Assembly: GCA_918026815.1 (NCBI GenBank)
Contig: CAKJVC010000153.1
Coordinates: 62,001 to 126,000, forward strand
Reading direction: 5' to 3'
DNA length: 64,000 nucleotides
Source of the DNA: Chalara sp. BL73
Lineage: Eukaryota > Ascomycota > Leotiomycetes > Helotiales
A model generated the notes under the pieces. The model worked only from the letters and a program-made list of their open reading frames with translations, made no database searches and was not told where the DNA came from. Of the stretch, positions 12,907 to 26,313 are shown piece by piece. Position 1 is the stretch's first letter; the number at the start of each line of letters is the position of its first letter. A program made the position numbers and the translations under genes.

Positions 12907-15900
12907 GTTTAGTAATATAATTTATTTGTTATATTTGTAACGTTTTACTTTTTAGTAAAAACCAGTGTTTAGTTTATTTTATATATACTATACTAATTAA
13001 CAAGCTGTAAACTTAACTATTTAAGTTTAAAACAATTTAAAACGTTATACTTTAAATATTTAGTTTTAAAATAATTAAACAATATAATACTCGAAACTAG
13101 CTTTTTGTTTAACTAAATAAAACAAAAAGCCAAAAAAGCAGTTATTTTAAATACTATTATTATTAATAAAAATAAAAATATTAAACTACTAAACTAAAAA
13201 CTACAACAAATAAAAGTTTTAGAAACAGTAAAAATCGTAAAACTTAATAAATTCGACAAAAAACGCAATAAACTAAAAACGTTTTTAATACAACTCGAAA
13301 TTTATTTCGAATTTAATAATAATAAATTTACGATTTATAAAAGTAATATTTTGTTCGTAGTATTGTATTTTAAAAAAAAATCTATAAAATAAATGCAACT
13401 TTTTGCAAAAAACTATTTCGAATATAAAAACATTAATAAAAATATATTTACTATACAAACAATTTTCGAAAAGTTTAAAAAGTTTAAACAAAAAATTAAA
13501 AAGTATTTAAAAACGTAAATAAAAAAAAAACCGCAAAACGTTATTTATATACTTTTAAACAAACGAAATTAACTATTAATTACGTTATTAAATTTAAAAA
13601 ATACGTTATTTAAACAAAATAAAACATTTAAATACTATTTAATTATTATATTAAAAAACTTAAACTAAAAGTTTAAACCGAACTTGTTTAGTTAAACTTT
13701 TTTTAAATTATTAACAATATAATAAAACTAACTATTAAAATAAACAGTCGATAATATAATTTTAAAAAAAACTAAAAAATTTTCAGTTGTTTACTTTAAA
13801 ATAAACTTAATACAAGCAAAAAACGCTATAAATAAAACCGATAGCCGAAATTAATAAAATTAAACGCTGTTTAAAAAAAATTATTTAAAAAAAAATAAAA
13901 CGAAAAAAAAAAAAAATACTATACTATACGTATAAACAATCGAGTTATATGTTTTTATTTTACAAAAAACTTAAGTAAAAAAAAAATTAAAAAAAAACAG
14001 TATAAATAAAAGTTATAAAAAATTTTTTAAATAAATTTTCGAAAAAAACGATATTGTAAAAGTTTTTAAAAAAAATTTAAAAATATAAGTATTGCTATTT
14101 AGTTTTTAAAACTAAACGTAATATTTAAAACGGCTAGTTTTAAACTAAACTTATTTTCGGAAAAATATAAAAAATAAAAATATTTTTTGTTTAAAAAAAA
14201 CAAAAAAACTAAACTTTATTAGTATACTACAAAAAAATAACAAAATACTAATATATATCGAAAAAACAATAAAAATAATTTACTAAAACAACAAAAAAGT
14301 AGTTTTTAAATTTTAAAATAAAAAAATACTCGAAAATCGAATAAAAAAAAGCCGATTATTACTTTTTTACAAGTGTTTTTAAAATAAAAAAACTTAAAAA
14401 ATAATAGCTCGATACAATTAGCAAAAAATATAGTACAAAATAATATAGTAACTATAAAACAAAACGTATACTAAAAACTAAAAACTTAAGTTTAACTATT
14501 TTACAATAAATCGACTTTACAAACTAATTAAACAAAATTTAAAATACTGAATTTAATAAAACACTATTTACAAAAACGCAATTAAAAAACAGTGCTTTAT
14601 AAAAAAACAAGTATTGCTAATAAAAACTATTGTTATTTTAAAACTGAACTAATTAAAAATACTAGTTTTGTTAAATAACAAAAATATAAAAGTAATAATC
14701 GATATAAAAACAATAAAACTATTTATTAATTTTATTTACATTAAAAAAATACTACTAAAAACTACGTCGAAATAAAAACTTTACTAAATTACAGCTATAA
14801 ATAGCAAAAACGTAAAAATAAACAATTAAATTAAAAAAAAAAAAAATTATTTTTAAAACTAAAACTACTAAAAAAACATATCGAAAAAATAATATTAAAT
14901 ATAATACTACTAAAACAATATAATATTGTATTTAAAAATTTTTAAATTAAAAAACACAATTTAAACATAAATTAAAACAATAATACGATTTAATTTAATA
15001 AATGTATTTACAACTAAAAAAAATTAAAATAAACGTATAGCAAAAAAAAAGCTAACGCTGCTTTTTTTACGCTAACATTTTTAAAAAAAAAAGCTAATAC
15101 GAAATAGTATAATAAATACTTTCGAATAAATATTTGTATAATACAAAAAATTTTAACAGTTGTTTAAAAATTTATAAAATATATATGTTTTGTTAAAATA
15201 CTAATTGTAAAACTACGAAATTAATTTAAAAAAAAGCAAAAAGCTACTTTTTGAAAAACTAAAGCTATACAATTTACAAACTTTAAAAACGTTTAAAAAA
15301 TATATAAAAAAATTAATAAAAAAAAATTAAATTAAAATATTTAAATTATCGGCAATGTCGAATATATTACTAGTATGCAAAAAAAAAAAAAAAAAAAAAA
15401 AAACTTAAAAAAAAAACTTTGCGTAAATTATTGTAATTTAAATAATATTACAATAAAAAATGTATATTTTATGTTTAATAACTAATATTTACAAAACAAT
15501 TTAACTAAAATAAAAATATTTATTAAATTCGATTAAAAAAGTTTAGTTATTTTAATACGAATTAAAAAAAACTATAAATAAAAAACAGTTTTTATATTAT
15601 TTTCGAAATTATAAAAATATATAATTATACTTTCCGGTTTAACTAATATTTCGGCAATTTGTTAAAAACAAAACGAAAACATTTTAAAATCTTTTTTATA
15701 AAAACCAGTTGTATACTATTTTAACAATATTTTAATTTTTTTAAAAAAACTAAAAAAACACAAAAAGTATATAAAACAAATTATAAAAAAGTTTGTATAA
15801 ATAAACTTTCGTTTAAAACTGTTAAAATATAAATTTAGTATTACTAAAATAAACTTTTTAAAATATATTATTAAAACAAAATATTTCGTTATAAACTTTA

Positions 15901-18742
15901 TTAAAATTAAAAATGTTTAAAAATAAAAATTATTTTGTAACGTTAAAAATATATAGTTATTTTTAAGATTTGTTAATTTTTATTAACAATTTATTAAAAA
16001 ATATTTAAAACTTGTTTACTTTTTAACGCAGTTAATATAAAAAAACGTTTTTTTTAAATAAAAAATAAATTAAAAAATAATTTTTAAAAAAATTAAAAAC
16101 AAGTTCGCAAAAAAAATTATTTTTTAATATTATAATAAAAATAAAAAAAGTATAATCGAAACAAATATTTTAAACACAACTATAAAAATAATATATTTTT
16201 AAAAAAACAATAATAGTAAACTACATTTTGTTGTTTACTTTTTAAAAACAATGTTATTAATAAAACAAAACTACAATATTTATAAAAAAAAACTATTTGC
16301 AATTGTAAAAACATTTAAATATTAACGTATTTATTTGCAAAAAGCAAAATTTATAATTATTATTTATATTAATTATATAAAATTTTAAATTTTTATTACT
16401 ACTAAAGTTTTAAATAATTAAAAATTAATTAAATAAATTAAAAAACTAGCAAAATTCGACTTAGTTATTAAATATATTAATAAAACAAATAATGCAAAAA
16501 CCGACGCGTTTAGTAAAAAACCGAAATATAAAAATTTTAAAATATATTAAAAAACAGTTTTACTAAAAAAACTAAAAAACAGTAACTTTGTTTTAAATAT
16601 TAAAAAAATTGCAACTACAAAAAAGCACGATTTTATTAAACTATAATTAACACGATTTAAAAACAGCGCTAAAAAAAACTTAAACGTACAACAAATATTA
16701 AAAAAAACTTTTAAAAAAAATTAAAAAAACAATAAAAAATTTTTTAACAAAAACAAACAAAAAAACTTTATATACTCGAAAAAATCAAAAAAAGTTTCGT
16801 TAAAAAACAATATAGTTTTTTTGTATATAAATATTAAAAAATTAAAAAAACGTATAAAAAAATCGCGAAAACTTTTTAATATTTAAAATTAAAAATTACA
16901 GTAAAAACAGTAGTTAACAGTTGCGATACTTGTATTAAAAACAAAGTTTTACGCCGAGTTTTTTATAAATAAATATAAACAATTTTAATATTATTTACAC
17001 TATAAAAATTAATATTTTAAAACTTTATTGTTAAATTTTCGAAATTTAAAAACTTAATAACAAAAGTAAAATACAATTTTATTTTAATTATTGTAAAAAA
17101 ACTAACGAAATATATAATATTCGTTTTATACTATAAATTAAACACAGCAAAAAATTTTGTATATATTTTTTTTAAAAAAATAGTCGTTTTATACGAATTA
17201 CTAAAAAATTATATCGAATAAAAACAAGTTTTTTATATTTAAATTTTAAACAAAGTTTATAACGTAGTTAAACGTTAAAAAAAAACTATTTATATTTTTT
17301 TATTTACAAACAAACAATTAAACCGAAAAAATAAACTAAATAATAAAAATTTACTTAAAATGTTATATTAACTATAAACAAAATAATTAAGTTTAACTGT
17401 TGCTACTCGCGCAATTTATATACAACAGTTTAATTACAAAAACAATATTAATTTTATTATTTTTTGCTAATTATAATTACGAGTTAATAGTATACAAAAA
17501 ACTAAAAATTACGAATATCGACAATAAACATATTTAAATTAAAATTTAAAATATTAAAAAACTATATAAAAAACTAGTAAAAAACTTGCAGTTTGTAATA
17601 AAAAAAAAAATTTACTATTACAACAAAAAACGTAGTTAAAAATTTATTTTCGAAAAAAAAAAAAAAATTTATTTATTTAAAAAAAATATTAATATAAAAA
17701 AACTAAGTAACAAATTAAACTATAAAAAATTAAAACTATACAAAATTAAAAAAGTTAAAAAACTTTTTAACTACAAATTAAATTTATTTAAAAATATAAA
17801 TATTTATTTAATATTTTACGTATTTTTATTCGAAAAAGTATTGTTTAGTATTTTATTAATACTAAAAACTAAATTTTTTTTAGTTAATTTAAACGTTAAA
17901 TATAAAATAAAACAAATTTTAAACTGTAAATACGTTAAAATACAAATTAAATATTTCGTTAAATAAAAAAACTATTTACATTTAAAAAACATATAAAAAC
18001 TTAAAAACAACTTTAATTACTTTAAATTGTTAACAAAGTTTTATTAACAAAATTTTAATTTGTTTAAAAAAAGTTTAAAAAACTAAAAAATCTCGCTAAA
18101 AAATCGTTATAAAATTTGCTAGCAATAAAAGCGACATTAACAGCAATAGCTTGTTTTTGCTTTTTGTTTTTTTTTATTTTAGCTTTTTTTTTTTTTTTTT
18201 CGGCAGTATTTAATTTTTTTAAATAGCAAAAACTATAACAAGCTATTTTTTTCCGACGATTTTTAATAAACGCTTTTTGTTTTTTAAAACGAGCTATTTT
18301 AGCTATAGCTTTTTAAGCTTAAACCGAAACTTTTTTTTTTTTTTTTTATAGTTTTTTTAGCTAACGGTTAAAAAACATTTAGTTAGCTAAACAAAATTTT
18401 TTTAAATTTTATTGTTCGAACAAAAAAACATTTATATTACAAAAACATTTTGTTTGTATATATTTAAAACATTTCGCTAAACGCTTTTTTTTTAAATTAG
18501 CAATATATTTTAAATTTTTTTTTTACACCGAATACATAAAAACATTTTTTTATCGATAAACTCGATAAAATCAGCTAATTCGAATTTTTTACGAATTTTT
18601 TTTTAAACAAACTTTTACTACGATTTTTAATTTTGTTTATACGTTGAAGTAATATAGTAAAAAAAAAAAAAGCTATGTTTTTTGCGCGAAATTTCTTTAT
18701 TTGTATTTAAGCGTAAAAGCACGCTAAAACGAAAAAAAATAG

Positions 18743-19198
18743 TGTTATAAACCGAATTTTAAAACTCGCTAAAAACTTAAAAAAAAAGCTTTAAAACGTT
18801 TTAGCGCTTCAAGACTAGTAAAAGCTTTAAAAATGTAAGTTTTAAAACTAGTTAATATTTTAAAACTTTAAGTAAATAAAAAAGCAAACGGCTTTTTGGC
18901 TTTTAAAAACTGCGACTGTATTATGTAATAAAGTTTAAAAAAGTTTTAAAAGTTTATATAAACTTTAAAAACTTCAGAAAACTTCAGTTTAACTATAGTA
19001 TATAAACAGTCGTAGTTTCGTAGTTTAAAAACTTCGTGCTTAAACTTTTATTATAGTTTAGCAGTATAGTTTATTTGTTATACTTGTAACGTTTCACTTT
19101 TTAGTGAAAAGCAGTGTCTAGTTTATTTCATATATACTATACTAACTAACAAGCCGTAAGTCTAGCTACTTAAACTTAAAGCGATTCAGAACGTTACA
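18743..19198 (+). repeat. 3' LTR of copy 3
   Basis: Begins TGTTATAAACC and ends ACGTTACA, immediately followed by the duplication CTTTT. The head is AT-shifted compared with the 5' LTR of the same copy. Confidence 0.82.
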
Positions 19199-21842
19199 CT
19201 TTTTTAAATACATTGTTAAAATAAAATATTTTGCTATAAACTTAATTAAAATTCAAAATATTTAAAAAAATAAAAACTATTACGTAATATTAAAAACGTA
19301 CAATTATTTTTAAAATTCGCTAATTTTTACTAACAATTTATAAAAAAATATTTAAAACTTGTTGTTTTTTAATATAACTAACTAAAAAAAATGTTTTTTT
19401 CGAATAAAAAATAAATTAAAAAAATAGTTTTTATAAAAATCAAAAACAAATTCGTTAAAAAACGTATTTTTAAAAACTATAAAAACAATAAAAAAAACAT
19501 AATTAAAACGAATATATCGAATATAATAATAAAAACGGTATATTTTTAAAAATAATAATAATAATAAATTACATTTGTCGTTTATTCTTAAAAACAATAT
19601 TACTAGTAAATCAAAACTACAATATTTATAAAAAAAAAACTGTTAATTATAATAAAAGCATTAAAATATTAATGTATTTATTTGTAAAAAGCAAATTTTT
19701 TAATTATTATTTATACCGATTATATAAATTTTCGAATTTTTACTGTTATTAAAATTTTAAATAATTGAAAATTAGTTAAATAAATTAAAAAACTAGCAAA
19801 ATTCGATTTAGTTATTAAATACGTTAACAAAACAAACAATACAAAAATTAACGCGTTTAACAAAAAACTAAAATACAAAAATTTTAAAATATATAAAAAA
19901 AATAGTTTTGTTTAAAACGTTTAAAAACAAAAACTTTGTTTTAAATATTAAAAAAACAACAGTTATAATAAAATATAATTTTATTAAACTATAGCTAATA
20001 CGTTTTAAAAATAACGCTAAAAAAACATAAATATATAACGTATATTAAAAAAGCTTAAAAAAAACCGAAATAAACAATAAATTTTTTTTATAAAAAAACA
20101 CAAAAAATATATATATATTTAAAAAAAAAAAAAAAGCTTTGCTAAAAAACAATATAACTTTTTTATACACAAAAATTAAAAAAAAAAAAAAACTTATAAA
20201 AAAATTACTAAAATTTTTTAGTGTTCGAAATTAAAAATTATAATAAAAAAGTAATTAACGAACATAATATTTATATTAAAAACAAAACGTTATACCGAGT
20301 TTTTTTATAAACAAATATAAGCAATTTTAATACTACTTATATTATAAAAATTAATATTTTAAAATTTTATTGTTAAATTTCCGAAATTTATAAATTTAGT
20401 AATAAAAATAAAATACAATTTTATTTTAGTTATAGTAAAAAAACTAACAAAATATATAATATTTATTTTATACTGTAAATTAAATACAATAAAAAACTTT
20501 GTATATATATTTTTTTAAAAAATAGTTGCGTTATATAAATTACTAAAAAATTATATTGAACCGAAACAAGCTTTTTATATTTTAATTTTAAATAAGTTTT
20601 ATAACGTAATTAAACGCTAAAAAAAAGCTGTTTATATTTTTTTTTATAAACTAATAACAAAAATAAAAAAATAAACTAAATAATAAAAATATATTTAAAA
20701 TACTATATTAACTACAAATAAAATAATTAAGTATAACTACTACTATTTTTATAGTTCGTATACAACAAAAAATATAATTAAAAACTTATTTTCGAAAAAA
20801 AAAAAAAGTTTATTTATTTAAAAAAACATTAATACTAAAAAACTAAATAACAAACTAAACTATAAAAAATTAAAATTATACAAAATTAAAAAAGTTAAAA
20901 AACTTTTAAATTACAAATTGAATTTACTTAAAAACATAAATATTTATTTAGTTTTTTACGTATTTTTATTTAAAAAAAACACTACTAAACGTTTTACCGG
21001 TATTAAAAACCGAATTTTTTTTTAGTTAACTCGAACGTTAAATATAAAATAAAACAAATTTTAAATTGCAAATATATTAAAATTACAATTAAATACTTTA
21101 TTAAATAAAAAACTATTTACATTTAAAAAATATATAAAAACTCGAAAACAATTTTAATTGCTTTAAATTGTTAGTAAAGTTTTATTAGCAAAATTTTAAT
21201 TTGTTTAAAATAAGTTTAAAAAACTAAAAAATCTCAACGAAAAATCGTTATACAATTTGTTAGCAACAACAACAATATTAGCAACAACAGTTTTTTTTTT
21301 AACAGTATCTAACTTTTTTAAATAACAAAAACTACGCTGCGCTATTTTTTTTCGACGATTTTTAATAAATGCTTTTTGTTCCTGAAACGAGCTATTTTAG
21401 CTATAGCTTTTTAGGCTAAAGCTAAAACTTTTTTATTATTATTATTTAGCTTTTTTAGCTAATAGTCGAAAAACATTTAGTTAACTAAACGAAAACTTTC
21501 GAAATTTTAGCGCTCGGCCAAAAAAATACTTATATTACAAAAACATTTTGCTTGTATATATTTAAAACATTTCGCAAAACGCTTTTTTTTTAAATCGGCA
21601 ATACATTTTAAATTCTTTTTTTTATACTGAATAAACAAAAACATTTTTTTATTAATAAATTCGATAAAATCGGCTAGTTCGAATTTTTACGAATTTTTTT
21701 TTAAACAAACTTTTATTACAATTTTTGATTTTGTTCGTACGTTATAGTAGTATAATATAAAAAAAAGAAAATTATGCTTTTCGCGCGAAATTTCTTTACT
21801 AGTATTTAAATGTAAAAACACGCTAAAACGGAAAAAAATTAA

Positions 21843-22595
21843 TATTACGAACCGAATTTTAAAACTTGTTAGGTTTTTTTTTTAAAAAAAACTTTAAACT
21901 GCATTAGTGTTTCAAAACAGTAAAAAGTCTTAAAAATAAAAGTCTCGAAACCGGCTAATAACTTAAAACTTTAAATAAGTAAAAAGCAAACAGCTTTTAA
22001 GCTTTTAGAACTAGCAACCGAATTACGTAATAAAGTTTAAAAAAGTTTTAAAAGTTTATTTAAATTCCAAAAACTCCAATTTAACTAAAAGTATATAAAT
22101 AGTTATAATTTCGTAGTTTAAAAGTTTTGTGCTTAACTTATTTTATAGTTTAGCAATATAGTTTATCTTGTTACACTTGTAACGTTTCACTTCCCAGTGA
22201 GAAGCAGCGTTTAGTTTATTTCATACATACCATACCAACCAACTGTAACGACGCTAGAGCACTACAGGCTGAGTAGAGGTATATGGGAGTACGTATCTTA
22301 GGCTAATAGTAGCATTCTATGAGGTCTACTACGAAAGATATAAAAAACATGAAGAGAAAACAATCTCGTAGATAGAAAAAGCACCTTTTATATCCCTACC
22401 CATATCCTTCCGGAGTCCGTGTCGTATCTACGTCCGTAAGGGATATGGGTGTCATGTCCGAAAGGGGTCCGTATGGCCTACCCCATCCTGGGGTCCGCCT
22501 ATTGCCACGTGATCAGGAGTCCATATGCCATCGATTGTTACACCAACGAGCCTCAAGCCCAGCTACCTAGGCCCAAGGCTACCCAGTACGTTACA
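21843..22595 (+). repeat. 3' LTR of copy 2, interrupted
   Basis: An LTR starting TATTACGAACC and ending ACGTTACA is split by the 299-bp insertion at 22244-22542. The outer tail is little mutated. Confidence 0.8.
22244..22542. mobile_element. Un-eroded 299-bp solo LTR, family C
   Basis: Begins TGTAACGACG and ends ATTGTTACA, giving the 6-bp inverted termini TGTAAC/GTTACA. It is flanked by CCAAC on both sides (22239-22243, 22543-22547). GC-normal, so younger than the erosion of the host LTR. No coding capacity; probably the LTR left by recombination of an unrelated element. Confidence 0.78.
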
Positions 22596-22673
22596 CACCT
22601 TTCCTCCTTAGTTTAGTATTCTTGTATTGAAGCACCTATATTACGCCCCATCAGGCTTATAGGATCATAATCG

Positions 22674-23591
22674 TGACAAAATTAACTGTTTTGCTCTTGA
22701 AAGCTTTTAATGTGCGCAGTAAAAGTATTCTAGTTGCAAATCCGGGCTTATAGTTATTACAAGAAGTATTTAGTAGTGCAGCGAACAGCTAATTAATAGT
22801 TGACAGTCCTAAATAGCAAAATAATATTATTGTATATATACACGCTTAAAAACCAGGTTATTTACGATTGAGCTGTTTTTTTAAATACCAACTCCTTAGC
22901 CTTTTTTGGCGTGCTCGCGTATCCAGCCAATGGCCTATAACGCGGGTCTATTCTGTGACAAATGCTTTCGCCTGAAATATATTGTTTTAATTAGCGATTA
23001 GTGCTAAATATACAGTAAACTTAATTTTGTATTTTTTAGTACAACCCTGGTTTTTTGCATCGATTAGCTTTGTTAGCAATTTCGGTTTTAATAATAACGC
23101 TAATAAGTTAAATTAGTTATTAAAAGTGTTCTGATTAACTAGCTTTTATACGTTTTAGTAGCGTGCTTTATATTTTAATAACATGAACTATTTGGGCCAA
23201 TTATGTTTATTTTTTATTAGTATATTAAAAAACTTTTCCGAGTTTGTTATTGTATAGCTATAGTATTCGTTATTAGTTTAAAGAATTTTTCTGTAAAAAA
23301 AGTAATTAAAAAATTAGCTATTTTGCTTTTAAAAGTTTTTAATGTACATAGTAAAATTGTTTTAGTTGCAAATCCGGGCTTATAATTATTACGAAAAATA
23401 CTTAGTAGTGCAGCAAACAGCTAATTAATAGTTAAAAGTCCTAAGTAACAAAGTAATAGTATTGTATATATACACGCTTGAAAAACAGTTAATTTACAGT
23501 TAAGCTGTTTTTATAAATACCAACTTTTAGCCTTCCTTGGCGAGCTCGCGTATCCAGCCAATAACTCTCAACACGAGTCTATTCTGTGACA
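22674..23591. repeat. Direct-repeat pair flanking about 330 bp (possible TRIM)
   Basis: Two diverged copies of about 290 bp (22674-22960 and 23292-23591) share long blocks such as GTTGCAAATCCGGGCTTATA and end in TTCTGTGACA. The spacer (22961-23291) has no reading frame. This layout fits a terminal-repeat retrotransposon in miniature or a simple local duplication. I see no target duplication, so the mobile interpretation is tentative. The second copy carries more C-to-T changes. Confidence 0.5.
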
Positions 23592-24324
23592 TTACATTAA
23601 TAACATAATATTTGCAACGTCCAAAATAACTGATATCGAATAATTTAATTTTTTAATTTTTTTTTTTGCGATTTACAATCAAAAACTTAAAAAAAATAAA
23701 AAAAAACAAAAAAACCGTAAATCGATTAAAACAGTATTTAAACGCTGTTTAAACTGTTGTAAGTTTATATATAGTATTTATAAAAAAAAGTTTACTTTAA
23801 TTAAAAACTATAACAATTTACAATTTACGAAACTTAATAACTAGCATATCGACGTTAATAAATATTAACGAATTATAAATAATTTGATATATAGGAGTAA
23901 CTATTCTCAACAAGGACGTAAATTTAACTTAGAGTACCGGGTCGAATTCTTTATGCATAGCACTTAGCACCGCTGTAAATAATCCTTCAAGAGCCTAGAG
24001 ATAGCATTGGCGGGCCAAGCATCTGACCTTCTCAGGTGCTAAAATAGGTTTCATAGGTCGAGGATAATGCCGGATGGCGGGATTTGGCGGCGCCATGCCC
24101 AGACAACGAAACCCCGCTGTGATATGTCCGGAGAGGCTGAATTCCCGACTGCAATACTGTGGCCAGCCCGAAATATAACAAGGCTCCACTGAAGACACTT
24201 TCTATTCAACTGTTACAGAATAGCATGCCAACGGAATACGGATTTTCTGCAGAGGGGCGAACGACATCATTGCTGTTTTGCCTGTGTTAAATTTCTCCTC
24301 TCCTGCCAGTTTATTTCCAAAATA
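23592..24324. other. Transition from AT-rich repeat block to gene region
   Basis: AT-eroded DNA continues to about 23.9 kb and then changes to normal composition. The last 400 bases should hold the promoter of the carboxylesterase gene. I see no other gene; the minus-strand frames here have no recognisable content. Confidence 0.5.
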
Positions 24325-26313
24325 TGCATCGCCAAGTGCCAGAACTTGGAGTCGTAAAGGGCGTAGTATCCTTTGATTTACCGAACATTGAGCAATACCA
24401 TGGAGTCCCTTATGGCTCAATACCAGCGAGGTTCAAACAGGCAAAACTTGTGGAATCATGGCCGAACAACAAATGGGACGGAACAAAATACGGGTAATCA
24501 ATCCAATTCCTACTCTGGAATTTTTTTGTATGTGGCTTTAGGCTAATGCAGAGTGTTGCTCAGACCAATCTGTCCGTTCCCAAAAATGGTAATCGGCCAG
24601 GGCCTCACACAAGTCAGGTTGCCTCCTCAGCATGGCTATGACATGGATGAATTCAAATGCCTGAATTTGAATATTACGTGCCCTAAAGGAAGCATGCCCA
24701 AAGATGGATTGCCAGTAATAGTGTGGGTGCATGGGCAGGTATACCCCAGGTTACCTAGAGTACAAAGACTGATGGCTGGCTAAAGGGGAGGAAATGTCGT
24801 CGGCATGGGCTCAGATCCTGGCTACAGGAAGTAGTTTCTTTCTCTTATTCAAGGGATTACTTACTGACTACTGCAAGACGGCGGACCGCTGGTGAACTTC
24901 TCGGTGGAAAAGGGAATACCAGTCATTGTGGTGACAATAAAGTATGTACCAATATTTTCTTCATGCAGATTTATTGAGGCGGGGGATATGACTATTCAAA
25001 ATGCTTACCTGGACTGTCACTAGTTACCGACTCGGCGCTTTTGGATTTCTTGCTTCGGAAGATATTAGAGAAGACAATGAAGCTTCAGGAGACTCTGGGT
25101 ATGGGAACTACGGCATCAGGGACCAATTACTCGCATACGAGTGGGTGAAGAAGTATATCGAGGCTTTTGGGGGCGATCCAAACCGTATCACCGCTATAGG
25201 ACACAGTGCAGGTTCCAGTAAGTGTGACTTCTGAATGCCGTTCATAGCGTCAGCTTATATTGTTCAAGTTGATACACACATTGCAATGTGCTCTGAGTAC
25301 TTTTCAGAACGGTTGCCGTTCAACCAGGCCATCTTACAGTCTGGTGTTGCATCACTTACAGTACGGGGAGTTAAGCATCAGCAAGCCGTCTACGATAAGG
25401 TCACTACGTATCTCAACATTCAAGCTGCCATGTCTTCAAAGGAAAGGCTTCAAGCGCTCCGAGATGTGCCCTCCGATGACCTTGTCAAGTCTTACATTGC
25501 TCTCGGGACACCTGTTCCATCGTGGCAAGCGACAGTAGATGGCGTTTTCTTGAAGACATATCCAAGAGCATCGGAGTTGTCATCGATAAAGTACGACTCA
25601 AGTATCAAACGATTGCTACTCGGTGACTGCAGCGATGAAGGGCTCATATTCAGCCCACGGCTGAATGCAATGAAGTTGAATTACGAGAAGGTACAAGCCT
25701 TAGCAGTGACAGCGTTGGGTGAGGAACACGCCAGTGACGCCCTGCAAGCGTATGGAATCACTGTGGAACAGTCGACAGATCAGCTCTACTCTAACGTCAT
25801 AAAGCTTGTCACCGATGCAGAATGGTCGCAGCCTATTGAGGCTGTCGCGAAGTCATTCTCGAATCGAGAAGTCTTCTACTACCATATGGCTGAAGTCAAT
25901 CCCTTTGAAGGGCCCAACAAAGGTAAATTGGTCCCCTAGTCGTAGAGTTCAGAAGCTCCAGGATTAACACTTCTGGCGCAGGAATGGCCCATCATGGTGT
26001 AGATCTACTCTTCACCTTCATGACATATCAGGCCCACCTGTCCACCAATCTCGCCAAGCTTGCCGAAACCGTTGCGGAACAGTGGCTGGAATTTGTTAAC
26101 GGGAGCCAGCCCTGGAAGCCATACACGCAGAAACGCGATGGATCATCGACTCTGATGTGTTACGGTCCCAATGGCGAGCATGCAGAAATTAAAGAGTCTA
26201 CAAAGCGAGCGTATGAGAGTCTCCGCCTGTGCGAAAAACTGCAAGACAAAATTGGGACGTTCGCGGCCTCCCTCCGTGGAGAGGTGGTAATTGAGGACAG
26301 TGAGAGCTTTTGA
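24325..26313 (+). CDS. Type-B carboxylesterase / lipase-like hydrolase (possibly damaged)
   Basis: The alpha/beta hydrolase core of the COesterase family is recognisable: QYHGVPYGSIPARFKQ near the start, GHSAGS around the catalytic serine (about 25197-25214), FNQAILQSGV, a GDCSDEGLIF segment around the acidic residue, and AHHGVDL with the catalytic histidine in the last exon. Exons by hand: 24325-24493, 24564-24734, from 24786, a part ending 24941, from 25024, a part ending 25922, and 25982-26313. The oxyanion-hole motif HGGGN is only produced if intron 24735-24785 uses a GC-AG boundary. The next junction (about 24828-24885) and the one after GHSAGS do not close cleanly, so either unusual splicing or inactivating lesions are present. 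The substrate is unknown; next to aromatic-catabolism genes it may cleave an aromatic ester. Confidence 0.72.

Larger units (their letters stand above)
12414..19198 (+). mobile_element. Complete but dead LTR retrotransposon, copy 3, nested in copy 2
   Basis: The 5' LTR is 12414-13049 (lengthened by a 214-bp insertion), the interior 13050-18742 and the 3' LTR 18743-19198. Exact 5-bp target duplications CTTTT lie at 12409-12413 and 19199-19203. The element without its insertion is about 6.6 kb, a usual size for a fungal LTR retrotransposon. The interior is saturated with A and T and has stops in every frame. It is the best reference copy for the family because both ends and the target duplications are intact. 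Confidence 0.88.
9231..22595 (+). mobile_element. RIP-degraded LTR retrotransposon, copy 2 (split by copy 3)
   Basis: The 5' LTR is 9231-9678. The internal region is 9679-12408 plus 19204-21842. The 3' LTR is 21843-22595 and carries its own 299-bp insertion. The target duplication is CACTT (9226-9230) and CACCT (22596-22600), differing by one C/T change. The interior is interrupted at 12413 by copy 3; the two halves rejoin in the order seen in copy 1 near 5.13-5.20 kb. All frames are destroyed by transitions. Confidence 0.85.

Noticed and set aside
1683..19597. Short ORFs in the AT-rich block (near 1683, 5019, 13285, 19382)
   Set aside because: Lysine-, phenylalanine- and isoleucine-rich chance frames in A/T-saturated retrotransposon interiors.
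1..24000. Organellar (mitochondrial) origin of the AT-rich DNA
   Set aside because: LTR pairs, target duplications and transition-type decay show nuclear retrotransposons affected by RIP; no mitochondrial genes are recognisable.
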